11,390 nt of DNA. Source: an uncultured Eubacteriales bacterium (GTDB lineage: Bacteria; Bacillota; Clostridia; Oscillospirales; CAG-272). Both the position numbers and the translations under genes were made by a program. Each line of letters starts with the position of its first letter. The first letter of the stretch is position 1. The notes beneath the pieces are model-generated. The model saw nothing but the letters and a program-made list of their open reading frames with translations, searched no databases and had not been told where the DNA came from. Location: positions 1 through 11,390 of the forward strand of contig USMO01000030.1 in NCBI GenBank assembly GCA_900555785.1, read 5' to 3'. This document shows positions 1 to 7,045 of this stretch, piece after piece.

Positions 1-53
1 CCGGCTGAGGAAAGTTCGGGGAGGATGAGGGAGGTTTGGAGGGAGAAGGGACC
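1..53. repeat. Terminal direct repeat, left copy (identical to 11338-11390)
   Basis: The first 53 bases are identical to the last 53 bases of the window. The segment is purine-rich with several GGG tracts and runs into the left arm of the hairpin at 36-82. The right copy stops one base short of the end of that arm. The identity is seen directly. It could mean a circular molecule, one unit of a tandem array, or a dispersed intergenic repeat at both ends of the contig. Confidence 0.9.
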
Positions 54-82
54 CATCCGAAAGGGGTCCCTTCTCCCTCCAA
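36..82 (-). terminator. Perfect 19-bp hairpin after the opp operon (possible terminator)
   Basis: Bases 36-54 and 64-82 are perfectly complementary (19 bp) around a 9-base loop. The hairpin lies 13 bases after the TAG stop of the last operon gene, where a transcript end is expected. It is not followed by a T-run on the minus strand, so it is not a canonical intrinsic terminator. It may instead protect the 3' end of the mRNA, or be part of a repeat. On the minus strand, the bases between the stop codon and the stem (GGAAGACCTTGG) match the leading edge of the repeat modules at 6565 and 6935. Confidence 0.5.
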
Positions 83-94
83 GGTCTTCCCACC

Positions 95-508
95 CTACCT
101 GTAAAACAGCACCGTAAACACCACGGCAACGGCGAGGAAGGCGAGACCGACCCAGAGGAGAAAGGCATAACCTTTTACGCCACCCTTTTCGCGTTTGCGC
201 GCTACGTAGTCGCGGTAAGTCTCGTGCCGCTCAAAGGTCTTGCCCATCGGGACGAGCGCGCGGACGATCCGGCTGCCAAGGTAAGTGATGCCAAGAAAAC
301 TCCCCTCGTTGCCCAGCCAGACCAGCACAGCCACCAGACTGAGTATGACGCCGGGGACCGTGAACGCGTCCGCAAGACAGCGGATGCGCTCGGTCTCGGT
401 TGCGGCAGTGCTCCAGCCCCGCAGCCCTAACACCGCAAAGGCCATGCCGGCACCGATTGCGATTGCAATCGCATATTTGACCAGAATCCGAACAACCGGC
501 TTTTTCAC
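95..508 (-). CDS. Small membrane protein, DUF3899-like
   Basis: This is a 137-residue protein starting at GTG (506-508). The start overlaps the oppF stop by four bases (GTGA) and has AAGGAG eight bases upstream, so it is translationally coupled to oppF; the next in-frame ATG (residue 22) would cut away the first membrane helix. Three hydrophobic segments are visible at about residues 11-28, 47-65 and 112-135. Between the last two lies a charged stretch with the motif YRDYVARKREK (98-108). This pattern of a hydrophobic pair, a YxxYV-type motif, a Lys/Arg-rich linker and a final helix resembles the uncharacterised DUF3899 family, assigned here from memory and not by search. As the last gene of a peptide-import operon it may assist assembly or stability of the transporter, but that rests on context only. 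No function is known to me. Confidence 0.7.
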   Translation of the reverse strand: MKKPVVRILVKYAIAIAIGAGMAFAVLGLRGWSTAATETERIRCLADAFTVPGVILSLVAVLVWLGNEGSFLGITYLGSRIVRALVPMGKTFERHETYRDYVARKREKGGVKGYAFLLWVGLAFLAVAVVFTVLFYR

Positions 509-1773
509 AGCCCAAGCTCCTTCCGGTAACGCTTTTCCTCCGCGTCATTGCAGCGCACGAAATGCCCGGGCGCAACCTCGCGCAGGGAGGGCAGATCGGT
601 GCTGTAATCGTGATCGGCAATCGCGTTGTAAATCACGCGCGTCCGCTGCTTCTCCAGATGCGGGTCGGGCAGCGGGATTGCGGACAGCAGCGACTTCGTA
701 TACGGGTGCAGCGGGTGCGCAAACAGCTCATCCGAGGTCGCAAGCTCCACCATCTTCCCGTAGTACATCACACCAATGCGGTCGGAGAAATACTTCACCA
801 CAGACAGATCGTGCGCAATGAACAGAATCGTCAGATTCAGCTTGGCGCGCAGCTCGTTGAGCAGATTGATGACCTGCGCCTGAATCGACACGTCCAGTGC
901 CGAAACCGGCTCGTCGGCAATCAGCAGCTCCGGATTCATAATCACCGCCCGCGCAATGCCGACACGCTGCTTCTGCCCGCCGGAGAACTCGTGCGGATAC
1001 CGCCCGGCGTGCTCCCGGACCAGACCGACCAACTCCAGAATTTCGTAAACCTTTTCGTCAATATACGCCTGGTCCTTGATGCCGTTGATGACCAGCCCCT
1101 CGGAGATGATTTCGCGCACCGTCATACGCGGGTTCAGCGATGCCACCGGGTCCTGGAAAATCATCTGAATCTGCGTAATCAGCTTGGTCTTCTTTGCCAC
1201 CCGCAGCCTGTCGCGGTATTCCTTCTGCAGCGCAGCCTCGCCGGGGGTCCCCTTCGCAGCCTCCAGACGCGGCAGGTATTCTGCCTTGACGTCCGCAACC
1301 AGCTTGTCGGCATACTCCCGGTCGGAGTGCTTGTGGTCGTAACGCGCCGCGCGAATCTCCTCCCGATCTGCCGCCAGCGATGCCTGCAGTTCTGCCTGCA
1401 GCGAGGCAATCTTTGCGTCGTTCGCAGCCTTTTTCGCCGGGTCCGCAGCGCTTTCCCGCTTCAGGGCGCGGACCGCATCGGCGGTTTTTTTCCGGCAGGC
1501 GCTCATGTGGTCGACATAAGACTGCGTGCCCGCGCAGATGCGCTGCCCTTTGAACCAGATGTTGCCCGAGGTGATGTCGTACAGCTTGATGATCGAGCGC
1601 CCGGTGGTGGTCTTTCCGCAGCCGGATTCTCCCACCAAACCGAACACCTCGCCCTTGTGAATTTCAAAATTCACGTCGTCAACCGCGCGGTTGACATGCC
1701 CTTTGCTCTTGAAATACTGGCAAAGATGCTCTACACGGAGAAGAACCTCCGGGTCATTCCGTTTCTCGTCCAT
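505..1773 (-). CDS. oppF: Oligopeptide ABC transporter ATPase OppF, AmiF-like, with insertion
   Basis: This is the second ATPase of the peptide importer, acting on the cytoplasmic face as a heterodimer with OppD. The protein has 422 residues. Walker A (GESGCGKTT, 48-56), Q-loop FQDP (Gln207), signature FSGGQ (263-267), Walker B LLIADEP with catalytic Glu288, D-loop SALD (291-294) and switch His321 are all intact. The oligopeptide-type C-terminal HPYTK motif begins at 356. The tail (HDYSTDLPSL, then PGHFV) resembles streptococcal AmiF and lacks the cysteine-rich segment of many DppF/OppF proteins. About 118 extra residues (80-197), rich in Lys, Ala and Glu and probably helical, sit between the Walker A helix and the Q-loop; ordinary OppF is about 310-330 residues. 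The start is ATG 1771-1773, with GGAAGGAG seven bases upstream. A longer reading frame to 1965 would only add an Arg/Ser-rich tail inside oppD. The gene overlaps oppD by 20 bases. Confidence 0.95.
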   Translation of the reverse strand: MDEKRNDPEVLLRVEHLCQYFKSKGHVNRAVDDVNFEIHKGEVFGLVGESGCGKTTTGRSIIKLYDITSGNIWFKGQRICAGTQSYVDHMSACRKKTADAVRALKRESAADPAKKAANDAKIASLQAELQASLAADREEIRAARYDHKHSDREYADKLVADVKAEYLPRLEAAKGTPGEAALQKEYRDRLRVAKKTKLITQIQMIFQDPVASLNPRMTVREIISEGLVINGIKDQAYIDEKVYEILELVGLVREHAGRYPHEFSGGQKQRVGIARAVIMNPELLIADEPVSALDVSIQAQVINLLNELRAKLNLTILFIAHDLSVVKYFSDRIGVMYYGKMVELATSDELFAHPLHPYTKSLLSAIPLPDPHLEKQRTRVIYNAIADHDYSTDLPSLREVAPGHFVRCNDAEEKRYRKELGL

Positions 1774-3946
1774 GCGATTCTCCTTCCTGCAGTTGTTTCC
1801 GCATCCGCGCAATCCGATCGGTGATGACCGCAGGGACCTCCACCTTCGGCGCGTCCGGATGCAGGAGCCATGTCGCGGCGGTGTGCGTCGGGGAGACGCG
1901 GAACATCGGCGGCTGCTGCTCGTAGTCGATCTGCATTGCATACTTGTTTCGCTCGGCAAAGGCATCGCCCTCCGGCGGATAAATCATGTTCGGCGGGGTG
2001 CCCGGGATTGCGTCCAGCTTGTCGTGCGTATCAAGGTCCGGCATCGACGAGAGCAGCGCCCAGGTGTAGGGATGCCGCGCGTCATAGAAAATGTCGTCTG
2101 CCGTGCCGTATTCCACAATCTTGCCCGCGTACATCACGGCAATGTCGTCTGCCATGTTCGCCACCACGCCCAGGTCGTGCGTGATGAAGATGACCGACAG
2201 GTTCCGCTCCCGCTTGAGGTTGTTGATCAGCTCCAGAATCTGCGCCTGAATGGTCACGTCCAGCGCCGTAGTCGGCTCGTCGCAAATCAGGACGTCCGGG
2301 TTTGCCGACAGCGCGATTGCAATGACAATGCGCTGCCGCATGCCGCCCGAAAATTCGAACGGGTACTGATTGAACCGCACGCGCGGCTCGGGAATGCCGA
2401 CCTCCTCCATCAGTTTAATCGCCTTTTCCTTTGCCATCGACTTGGTGACCTTGTAGACCACCGCCGATGCCTTTGCCTTGAAATGGTCGATCAGTTCAAT
2501 CGTGTCTGCCTGCAGGTCGCGCTCCGGGGCGGCAAGATCCTTCCGGTAGTGCGCCTCCAGCCGGTCGATGACGTCGAGAATGTTCTGCCGCAGCAGTTCC
2601 GGGTCGCACACCGACTTCGGCACGACCTTCCAGTCTGCCTTTTTGCCGCTGGCAAGCAGCCGTTCGCGCTTTGCCGTCTGGCGGGCAAACCGCCGCTCCT
2701 CGCGGGGGTTGAACTTCTGATAGTAGAAATACTTGTCAATCGCGCTGCCAAGGCTGCCGCCGAAGGTGTAGGCAATGCTGTCCTTCACCGGCTTGAGACG
2801 GTCGATTGACGCCTCCACAGCCCGCGACAGCTCGCGGCAGAGCTCCTTTGCCTGCGCTTTGGTAAAGTCGCCGGAAAAGGCTTTCTTCGCCTCCTCCAGG
2901 CGCTCGATGACCGCTGCCTTGCCCTCTGCCGCGCGCTTTGCGGAATAGGCAATGCCGCATTTTCCGTAAGCGATGAAGTCGTTCATGAAATCCCGGTCAA
3001 GGAACTCCAGCGCCTTCGCGTTTGCTTCCTCCACGGGCAGGTTGGACAGATCGTCGCCCGGGTGCTTCATCACCCAGTAGCCGATGCGGAAGAAGTTCGG
3101 CACGGGACCGCTCAGCAGGCAGCTGAGCAGGTCGTTCGTCTCCTTCAGCGCGTTCTCAACGTCGCCGGGCAGCTCGCCGTTGGTTCCGGTTGCGGTCTTT
3201 TTCTGCTTGCGGCAGGAGGCGATGCACGCCGTCAGCGCGGCGGTTACCTGCCCCAGCTTTTCCGTCTCCTTGCCCAGCAGGTAGCGGTCGTCAATCTTCC
3301 GCAGTTTGGCGGTCAGCGACCCCAGCACCAGCGCCAAATCCACGCTTTGCTTGTGCTTGACGCGGAACCGCAGGTCGTCGATCTCGCCCAGCACCTCTCC
3401 GGCGCGGCTGCGGGCTTCGTTGTAATGGTTTTCGAGTTTAATCCCCTCGATGTTGAAGTTATCGAAGGTGTGCGTCAGGCGCTGCGCATCGGCGGCGGGC
3501 TTGCCGGCGTCGATGATTGCCTGGCGCAGGAGCGCAAGCTGCGTGTTGAACTCGTCGCGCGCCTCCCGCCGGTTGACGCGGCTTTTCAGCAGCATCGCCT
3601 CGGTAATCTGTTTGCCGATCTTGACAATCGGGTTCAGCGAGGACAGCGGGTCCTGAAAGATCATGGCGATTTTATCGCCGCGCAGCTTGTGCAGCTCCTT
3701 TTCGGGGAGCTTGAGCAGGTCCTTGCCGTCGTACAGAATCTCGCCGTTCTCCACAATCGAGTTGCCCGCAAGGATGCCCAGAATTGCCTTGGAGGTGACC
3801 GACTTGCCCGAGCCGGATTCCCCGACAATGGCAAGCGTGCGTCCGCGCTCCAGATCGAAGGAGATGTCCCGCACCGCCTTCAGCGTTCCGCCGGGGGTCC
3901 GGAAGGAAACGCTCAGTCTTTTGACTTGCAGAATCGTATCGTTCAT
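1754..3946 (-). CDS. oppD: Oligopeptide ABC transporter ATPase OppD, AmiE-like, with about 375-residue insertion
   Basis: This is an ATPase of the peptide importer, partner of OppF. It has 730 residues against about 330-360 for typical OppD/AmiE. Walker A GESGSGKS (42-49, Lys48), Q-loop FQDP (Gln98), signature FSGGM (532-536), Walker B LICDEP with Glu557, D-loop ALD (561-563) and switch His590 are intact, so it should hydrolyse ATP. Residues about 125-500 interrupt the helical subdomain between Q-loop and signature. They are mostly predicted-helical, charged and Leu/Ala-rich, and I recognise no domain in them. The C-terminal HPYTW motif and IPGTPP segment are typical. The four positions that carry iron-sulphur cysteines in many Opp/Dpp ATPases are Asp661, Asn667, Asp674 and Thr692 here, as I recall for AmiE. 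The start is ATG 3944-3946, one base after the oppC stop, with GGAGGG lying inside the end of oppC. Confidence 0.95.
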   Translation of the reverse strand: MNDTILQVKRLSVSFRTPGGTLKAVRDISFDLERGRTLAIVGESGSGKSVTSKAILGILAGNSIVENGEILYDGKDLLKLPEKELHKLRGDKIAMIFQDPLSSLNPIVKIGKQITEAMLLKSRVNRREARDEFNTQLALLRQAIIDAGKPAADAQRLTHTFDNFNIEGIKLENHYNEARSRAGEVLGEIDDLRFRVKHKQSVDLALVLGSLTAKLRKIDDRYLLGKETEKLGQVTAALTACIASCRKQKKTATGTNGELPGDVENALKETNDLLSCLLSGPVPNFFRIGYWVMKHPGDDLSNLPVEEANAKALEFLDRDFMNDFIAYGKCGIAYSAKRAAEGKAAVIERLEEAKKAFSGDFTKAQAKELCRELSRAVEASIDRLKPVKDSIAYTFGGSLGSAIDKYFYYQKFNPREERRFARQTAKRERLLASGKKADWKVVPKSVCDPELLRQNILDVIDRLEAHYRKDLAAPERDLQADTIELIDHFKAKASAVVYKVTKSMAKEKAIKLMEEVGIPEPRVRFNQYPFEFSGGMRQRIVIAIALSANPDVLICDEPTTALDVTIQAQILELINNLKRERNLSVIFITHDLGVVANMADDIAVMYAGKIVEYGTADDIFYDARHPYTWALLSSMPDLDTHDKLDAIPGTPPNMIYPPEGDAFAERNKYAMQIDYEQQPPMFRVSPTHTAATWLLHPDAPKVEVPAVITDRIARMRKQLQEGESHGRETE

Positions 3947-3947
3947 G

Positions 3948-5537
3948 TCATCCCTCCACTCCGCGCAGCGACGGGTTGAATGCGTCGCGCAGACCGTTGC
4001 CGAACAGGTTGAAGCTGATCTCCAGCAGCGAAATAATCAGCGCCGGGAAGAGCATCAGGTGCGGATAGTTGGTCCAGATGCTGCTGGCATCCGAAAGCAG
4101 GGTGCCGAGCGAGGTGGTTCCGCTGCCGCCGAGCTTGACGATGCCAAGGAAGCTGAGCATGCTTTCGCTGAAGATGACGCCCGGAATGACCAGCACCGAC
4201 GAGGTGATGATGGTGCCGAGCGAGTTGGGGAAAATGTGCTTGAGGATGATGCGCGCGTCGCTGGCGCCCAGGGTGTGCGCCGCCATGACGTATTCCTGGT
4301 TCTTGAAGCGGTAGAACTGCGTCCGCACGCGGTAAGCCGTTCCGATCCAGCCCGTGAGCACGAAGGCAAAGAGCAGGGACGGAATTGCGCCGACCTTTTT
4401 CGCCAGATGAATCTGGAACAGCGTTGCCACCACGATGAAGGGCACGCCCGAAAGGATGTCGCAGATGCGGTCGAGCACGAGGTCAACGGTGCCGCCGTAG
4501 TAGCCCTGGATTGCGCCGTAGACCGCGCCAATGATGAAGTTGATAATGGACACCGCCATTGCAACCATCAGGCTCAGGCGCACGCCGTCTGCCAGCCGCA
4601 GCGCCAGGTCGTAGCCCTGCGAATCGGTACCGAACAGGTATTCAGGCGCAAAGCCGTTCTTGTACTGGTAGTAGTTGTAGTAGAGCACGCGCACGCGGTA
4701 CATTGCGGTTTCGGCCGTGCCGCCGCCGGTGTACTCATAGTATTTCGGGGTGCCGTCCCCGTTGCGCTTGTAGTTGTCTTCCAGGCGGATGTCCGACTCA
4801 TCGGTGATGACGTCCGGCAGCTTAATCCGCACGGCTTTTCCGTCCGCTCCAACGCGCACGGGGTTGTATTTCGAGTCGGTCTTGTACCAGTAGTTTGCGC
4901 TGGTGCTGGTCGGGTCGGGGTTATATTCGTTCGTCTCGATCAGCGGATAGAGCACGTGCTTGCCGGTGGCGTTCTCCCATTCGACAATCTTCTGGTATTC
5001 CGACTGCTCGATCGACATATAGAGGAACCCGACACCCAGGTAGGTTTCCAGCTTGGCGTCATAGCGCGTCAGCTGGTTATTCACATCACCGTCCAGCCCT
5101 TTGTTGGCTTTGACGGGCTGGTATTCGCTCTTTGCCGACTCTGCCAGCGACACGCCGCTTCCGTCCCAATCCAGCGCGCCCATGCCGATGGCGTAAGCGC
5201 CGATCAGCCCCTTTGCGGTATACTTGCGGTCCACGGTTCCGGTTGCGATGCCGATTTTGGAAAGAGCCAGGTTCCGCGGGCCCATTTTCTGGTAGTAGAC
5301 ATCCATAAAGGTGGAGTCATAGCGGGTGTTGAACAGCGGGGTCACGATGGAAAACAGGATGATCAGCAGGATGATGATGGCGGCAACGATGGACGCCTTG
5401 TTGCGGCAGAAGCGGATCCAGGCATCCTTGAAATAGCCGATGGGCTTATCCACGAATTTGTGGTCGGTCAACCGCTCCCCGGTATTCGCAAACGCGAATT
5501 TCTCGCGGGGGATTTCCGGATATTGTTTTTGTTCCAT
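3948..5537 (-). CDS. oppC: Oligopeptide ABC transporter permease OppC with large extracellular insertion
   Basis: This is one of the two channel-forming permeases of the peptide importer. It has 529 residues against about 300 for ordinary OppC. The N-terminal cytoplasmic segment is followed by membrane helix 1 (about 48-67). The family core resumes at EYLFGTDSQGYD (299-310) and runs through five further helices with the EAA coupling loop (around 415-455, including AAHTLGASDARI) to the conserved LFGNGLRDAFNPSLR end (511-525). Residues about 73-297 form an extra domain in the first extracellular loop. It is rich in Tyr, Asn, Asp and Gly, has no hydrophobic helix, and I cannot assign it to a family. 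By topology it faces outwards, beside OppA. The start codon directly abuts the oppB stop (TAA then ATG), with GGGGAG just upstream. Spacing to oppD is one base. Confidence 0.95.
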   Translation of the reverse strand: MEQKQYPEIPREKFAFANTGERLTDHKFVDKPIGYFKDAWIRFCRNKASIVAAIIILLIILFSIVTPLFNTRYDSTFMDVYYQKMGPRNLALSKIGIATGTVDRKYTAKGLIGAYAIGMGALDWDGSGVSLAESAKSEYQPVKANKGLDGDVNNQLTRYDAKLETYLGVGFLYMSIEQSEYQKIVEWENATGKHVLYPLIETNEYNPDPTSTSANYWYKTDSKYNPVRVGADGKAVRIKLPDVITDESDIRLEDNYKRNGDGTPKYYEYTGGGTAETAMYRVRVLYYNYYQYKNGFAPEYLFGTDSQGYDLALRLADGVRLSLMVAMAVSIINFIIGAVYGAIQGYYGGTVDLVLDRICDILSGVPFIVVATLFQIHLAKKVGAIPSLLFAFVLTGWIGTAYRVRTQFYRFKNQEYVMAAHTLGASDARIILKHIFPNSLGTIITSSVLVIPGVIFSESMLSFLGIVKLGGSGTTSLGTLLSDASSIWTNYPHLMLFPALIISLLEISFNLFGNGLRDAFNPSLRGVEG

Positions 5538-6497
5538 TTACTTCTCCCCCATTCTGATACGCGGATCGATAAATCCGTAGCTGATGTCCACAACGATGCC
5601 GGACAGCAGACCGACAAAGGTGTAGAAGATTGTATCCATCATAAACACGTCGTAGTCCAAGAGGTTAATCGAGCGGATATAGAGCTGCCCGACGCCCGGA
5701 ATCGAAAAGATCTGCTCGATGATCATGGAGCCGCCCAGGATTCCGATGAAGCTGGAGAGAATCATCGGCAAAATGGGCACCATTGCGTTTTTCAGCGCAT
5801 GGCGGGTGGTTGCCTGCCCGCGTGTCAGACCTTTGGTGCGCGCCAGGAGCATATAGTCCGAGGTCAGCGTTTCGGTCAGTTCGGCGCGCGTGAAGCGGCA
5901 GAGCCCTGCAATTTCGGTAAAGGACAGCGCCAGAATTGCCGGCACCATGCTGTAGAACATTTTGCCCGAGAACCACGAGCCGCCCGCGTCTGCCAGCGAA
6001 TAGACCGTCAGCGGGAAAAGGTTCCATTTCAGGTAGAGCAGGTACTGCACGATGAAGGCGTAAACGTAGCTTGGCACCGAGACGAAAATCATAACGCCTG
6101 TGCTGATAATATGGTCCTGCCAGCGGTTCTTCTTAATGGCGGCAAAGATGCCCAGCGCGATGCCGAGCGGGACGGAAAACAGCAGCGAATAGAGGTTGAC
6201 CAGCACCGTTGGAAGCAGGCGGCCGGTCAGCACGTCCCATGCCGGCGTGCGGAAGGATATGTTCCACGAAGTGCCGAAATCCCATGCCGTAAAAATGTTT
6301 TTCAGGTATATGCCGTACTGCGTCAGAAGCGGCTCGTTATAGCCCAGTGCTTCAAATCTCGCCAGCATCACCTCGCGCTGGTTTTTGTCCAGCGGCAGCT
6401 CCCGAGGCAGCGCCCGGATGAGCATAAAGCAGATGGTGGTGATGACAAAAAAGGTAAACAGCATCAGCAAAACCCGTTTGAGCACATATTTTGCCAT
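5538..6497 (-). CDS. oppB: Oligopeptide ABC transporter permease OppB
   Basis: This is the first permease of the importer and pairs with OppC to form the membrane channel. It has 319 residues, the normal length for the family. The N-terminus (KRVLLMLFTFFVITTICF) is membrane helix 1. The loop LGYNEPLLTQYGIYL (51-65) with WDFGTS (72-77) is typical of OppB/DppB. The EAA coupling motif lies around 214-245 (DYMLLARTKGLTRGQATTRH, then NAMVPI), followed by IEQIFSIPGVGQL (260-272) and a C-terminal DPRIR, all strongly conserved in the family. The ATG start has AAGGAG eight bases upstream. It is separated from oppA by 548 bases of repeats in which I see no convincing promoter, so it probably depends on read-through from oppA. 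Confidence 0.97.
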   Translation of the reverse strand: MAKYVLKRVLLMLFTFFVITTICFMLIRALPRELPLDKNQREVMLARFEALGYNEPLLTQYGIYLKNIFTAWDFGTSWNISFRTPAWDVLTGRLLPTVLVNLYSLLFSVPLGIALGIFAAIKKNRWQDHIISTGVMIFVSVPSYVYAFIVQYLLYLKWNLFPLTVYSLADAGGSWFSGKMFYSMVPAILALSFTEIAGLCRFTRAELTETLTSDYMLLARTKGLTRGQATTRHALKNAMVPILPMILSSFIGILGGSMIIEQIFSIPGVGQLYIRSINLLDYDVFMMDTIFYTFVGLLSGIVVDISYGFIDPRIRMGEK

Positions 6498-6564
6498 AGT
6501 TCGTTCTCCTTATCTTGTTTCGGTCTGTGTAATTTCCTTCGCCGCCCGCATTCGGGGGGCGCTT

Positions 6565-6640
6565 AAGACCTTGGGGCGCTGCCCCAAGCCCCGCTTAGGG
6601 AACTTCTTGAGAGAAGTTCCCTAAGGACCTTCAAGAACTT
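6565..6640 (+). repeat. Structured repeat module, copy 1
   Basis: This two-hairpin module starts at AAGACCT. Hairpin one is TTGGGGC/GCCCCAA with loop GCT (6571-6587). Hairpin two is a perfect 14-bp stem (6594-6607 with 6612-6625) with loop TGAG. The module closes with CAAGAACTT. The same order occurs at 10762-10836 (plus strand) and, with an enlarged second hairpin, at 6820-6935 (minus strand). There is no T-run after the stem, so it does not look like an ordinary intrinsic terminator. Confidence 0.8.
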
Positions 6641-6650
6641 TTAAAAAGTA

Positions 6651-6685
6651 GGGGAAGGGGTGATTTTTTGGGGGGTGCGTGGGGG
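6651..6685 (+). other. Possible G-quadruplex motif
   Basis: Four G tracts of 4, 4, 6 and 5 bases (6651-6654, 6657-6660, 6670-6675, 6681-6685) are separated by 2, 9 and 5 bases. This meets a relaxed G-quadruplex pattern, since one loop is longer than seven. The G tracts are on the template strand for the opp operon. Whether it folds in the cell is unknown. Confidence 0.4.
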
Positions 6686-6734
6686 TAGGAGTGTAGCCGG
6701 GTAACGCGTCTTCATGTGCAAGCCATCTGCAACG

Positions 6735-6762
6735 CGGAACGACACATGGGTCGTTCCCTACA
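6735..6762 (+). repeat. 28-bp hairpin repeat, copy 1
   Basis: These 28 bases recur exactly, in inverted orientation, at 11071-11098. Each copy contains GGAACGAC and GTCGTTCC arms (8 bp) with a 6-base loop. This copy has no adjacent T-run. It sits in the middle of the inverted-repeat element. Confidence 0.85.
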
Positions 6763-6819
6763 GACCGACTACACAAAATCAGCACTCACTAAAAGTCTAA
6801 CCGTTAACCCCACCTGTTT

Positions 6820-6935
6820 CAAGTTCTTGAAGGTTCTTAGGGATGACTGGTTGCGAAGCAACCAGTCAGTAGCGCAGCGTTACTTCTCTTCAAGAAGCTC
6901 CCTAAGCGGGGTTTGGGGCAGCGCCCCAAGGTCTT
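6820..6935 (-). repeat. Structured repeat module, copy 2, with an enlarged hairpin
   Basis: On the minus strand this repeats the order of copy 1: AAGACCTTGGGGC hairpin, CCCCGCTTAGGGA, second hairpin, TCCCTAAG, CTTCAAGAACTT. The outer stem of the second hairpin is kept (8 bp), but its tip is replaced by about 45 bases that fold into further stems. One of these is a perfect 11-bp stem with a 3-base loop at 6844-6868; another is an imperfect GTAGCGC/GCGTTAC stem next to it. Confidence 0.75.
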
Positions 6936-6972
6936 CCCCCGAATAAGGGCGGCGAAAGAAATTACGGAAACA

Positions 6973-7037
6973 GGCGGAGGTAAAAAGAGATTACCTCCGC
7001 CACCCCACAACGGGGTTTCGTGTCCGACAGGCGGACA
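6973..7037 (-). promoter_or_regulatory. Three hairpins after the oppA stop
   Basis: Three stem-loops lie in series within 75 bases of the oppA stop: 7021-7037 (TGTCCG/CGGACA, 5-base loop), 7002-7016 (ACCCC/GGGGT) and 6973-7001 (perfect 10-bp GGCGGAGGTA/TACCTCCGCC, 9-base loop). None is followed by a strong T-run. In peptide-import operons, structures after the binding-protein gene often protect the oppA message or cause partial termination, giving more OppA than permease. That role here is inferred from position. Confidence 0.5.
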
Positions 7038-7045
7038 GATGTTTC

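Larger units (their letters stand above)
6516..6972. mobile_element. Inverted-repeat-bounded element between oppA and oppB (MITE-like or paired repeats)
   Basis: The two ends are imperfect inverted copies of each other over more than 100 bases. Each begins TGTTTC, continues with a TAATTTC segment, a CGCCGCCC block and a CGGGGG run, then the module with GACCTTGGGGCGCTGCCCC. The middle (about 6645-6820) is unique apart from a 28-bp hairpin repeat at 6735-6762. There is no coding sequence and no clear target-site duplication (flanks differ), so a true transposition unit is not proven; two dispersed repeats that happen to face each other explain it equally well. It lies inside an operon and may lower expression of oppB and later genes relative to oppA. 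Confidence 0.5.

Noticed and set aside
1774..1965. 64-residue N-terminal extension of OppF
   Set aside because: It is Arg/Ser-rich, overlaps the end of oppD in another frame, and the internal ATG at 1771-1773 has a strong ribosome site and the family N-terminus.
562..3979. Other long plus-strand frames opposite oppF and oppD
   Set aside because: They mirror the ATPase genes on the other strand and contain no family motif.
3663..6566. 967-codon open frame on the plus strand
   Set aside because: It is antisense to the clearly real oppD, oppC and oppB. Its product is rich in Arg, His, Gln and Val with no family motif, as expected for the complement of GC-rich genes.
6498..7045. Insertion sequence or CRISPR array between oppA and oppB
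   Set aside because: There is no transposase frame, and the repeats are inverted and irregular rather than evenly spaced direct repeats.
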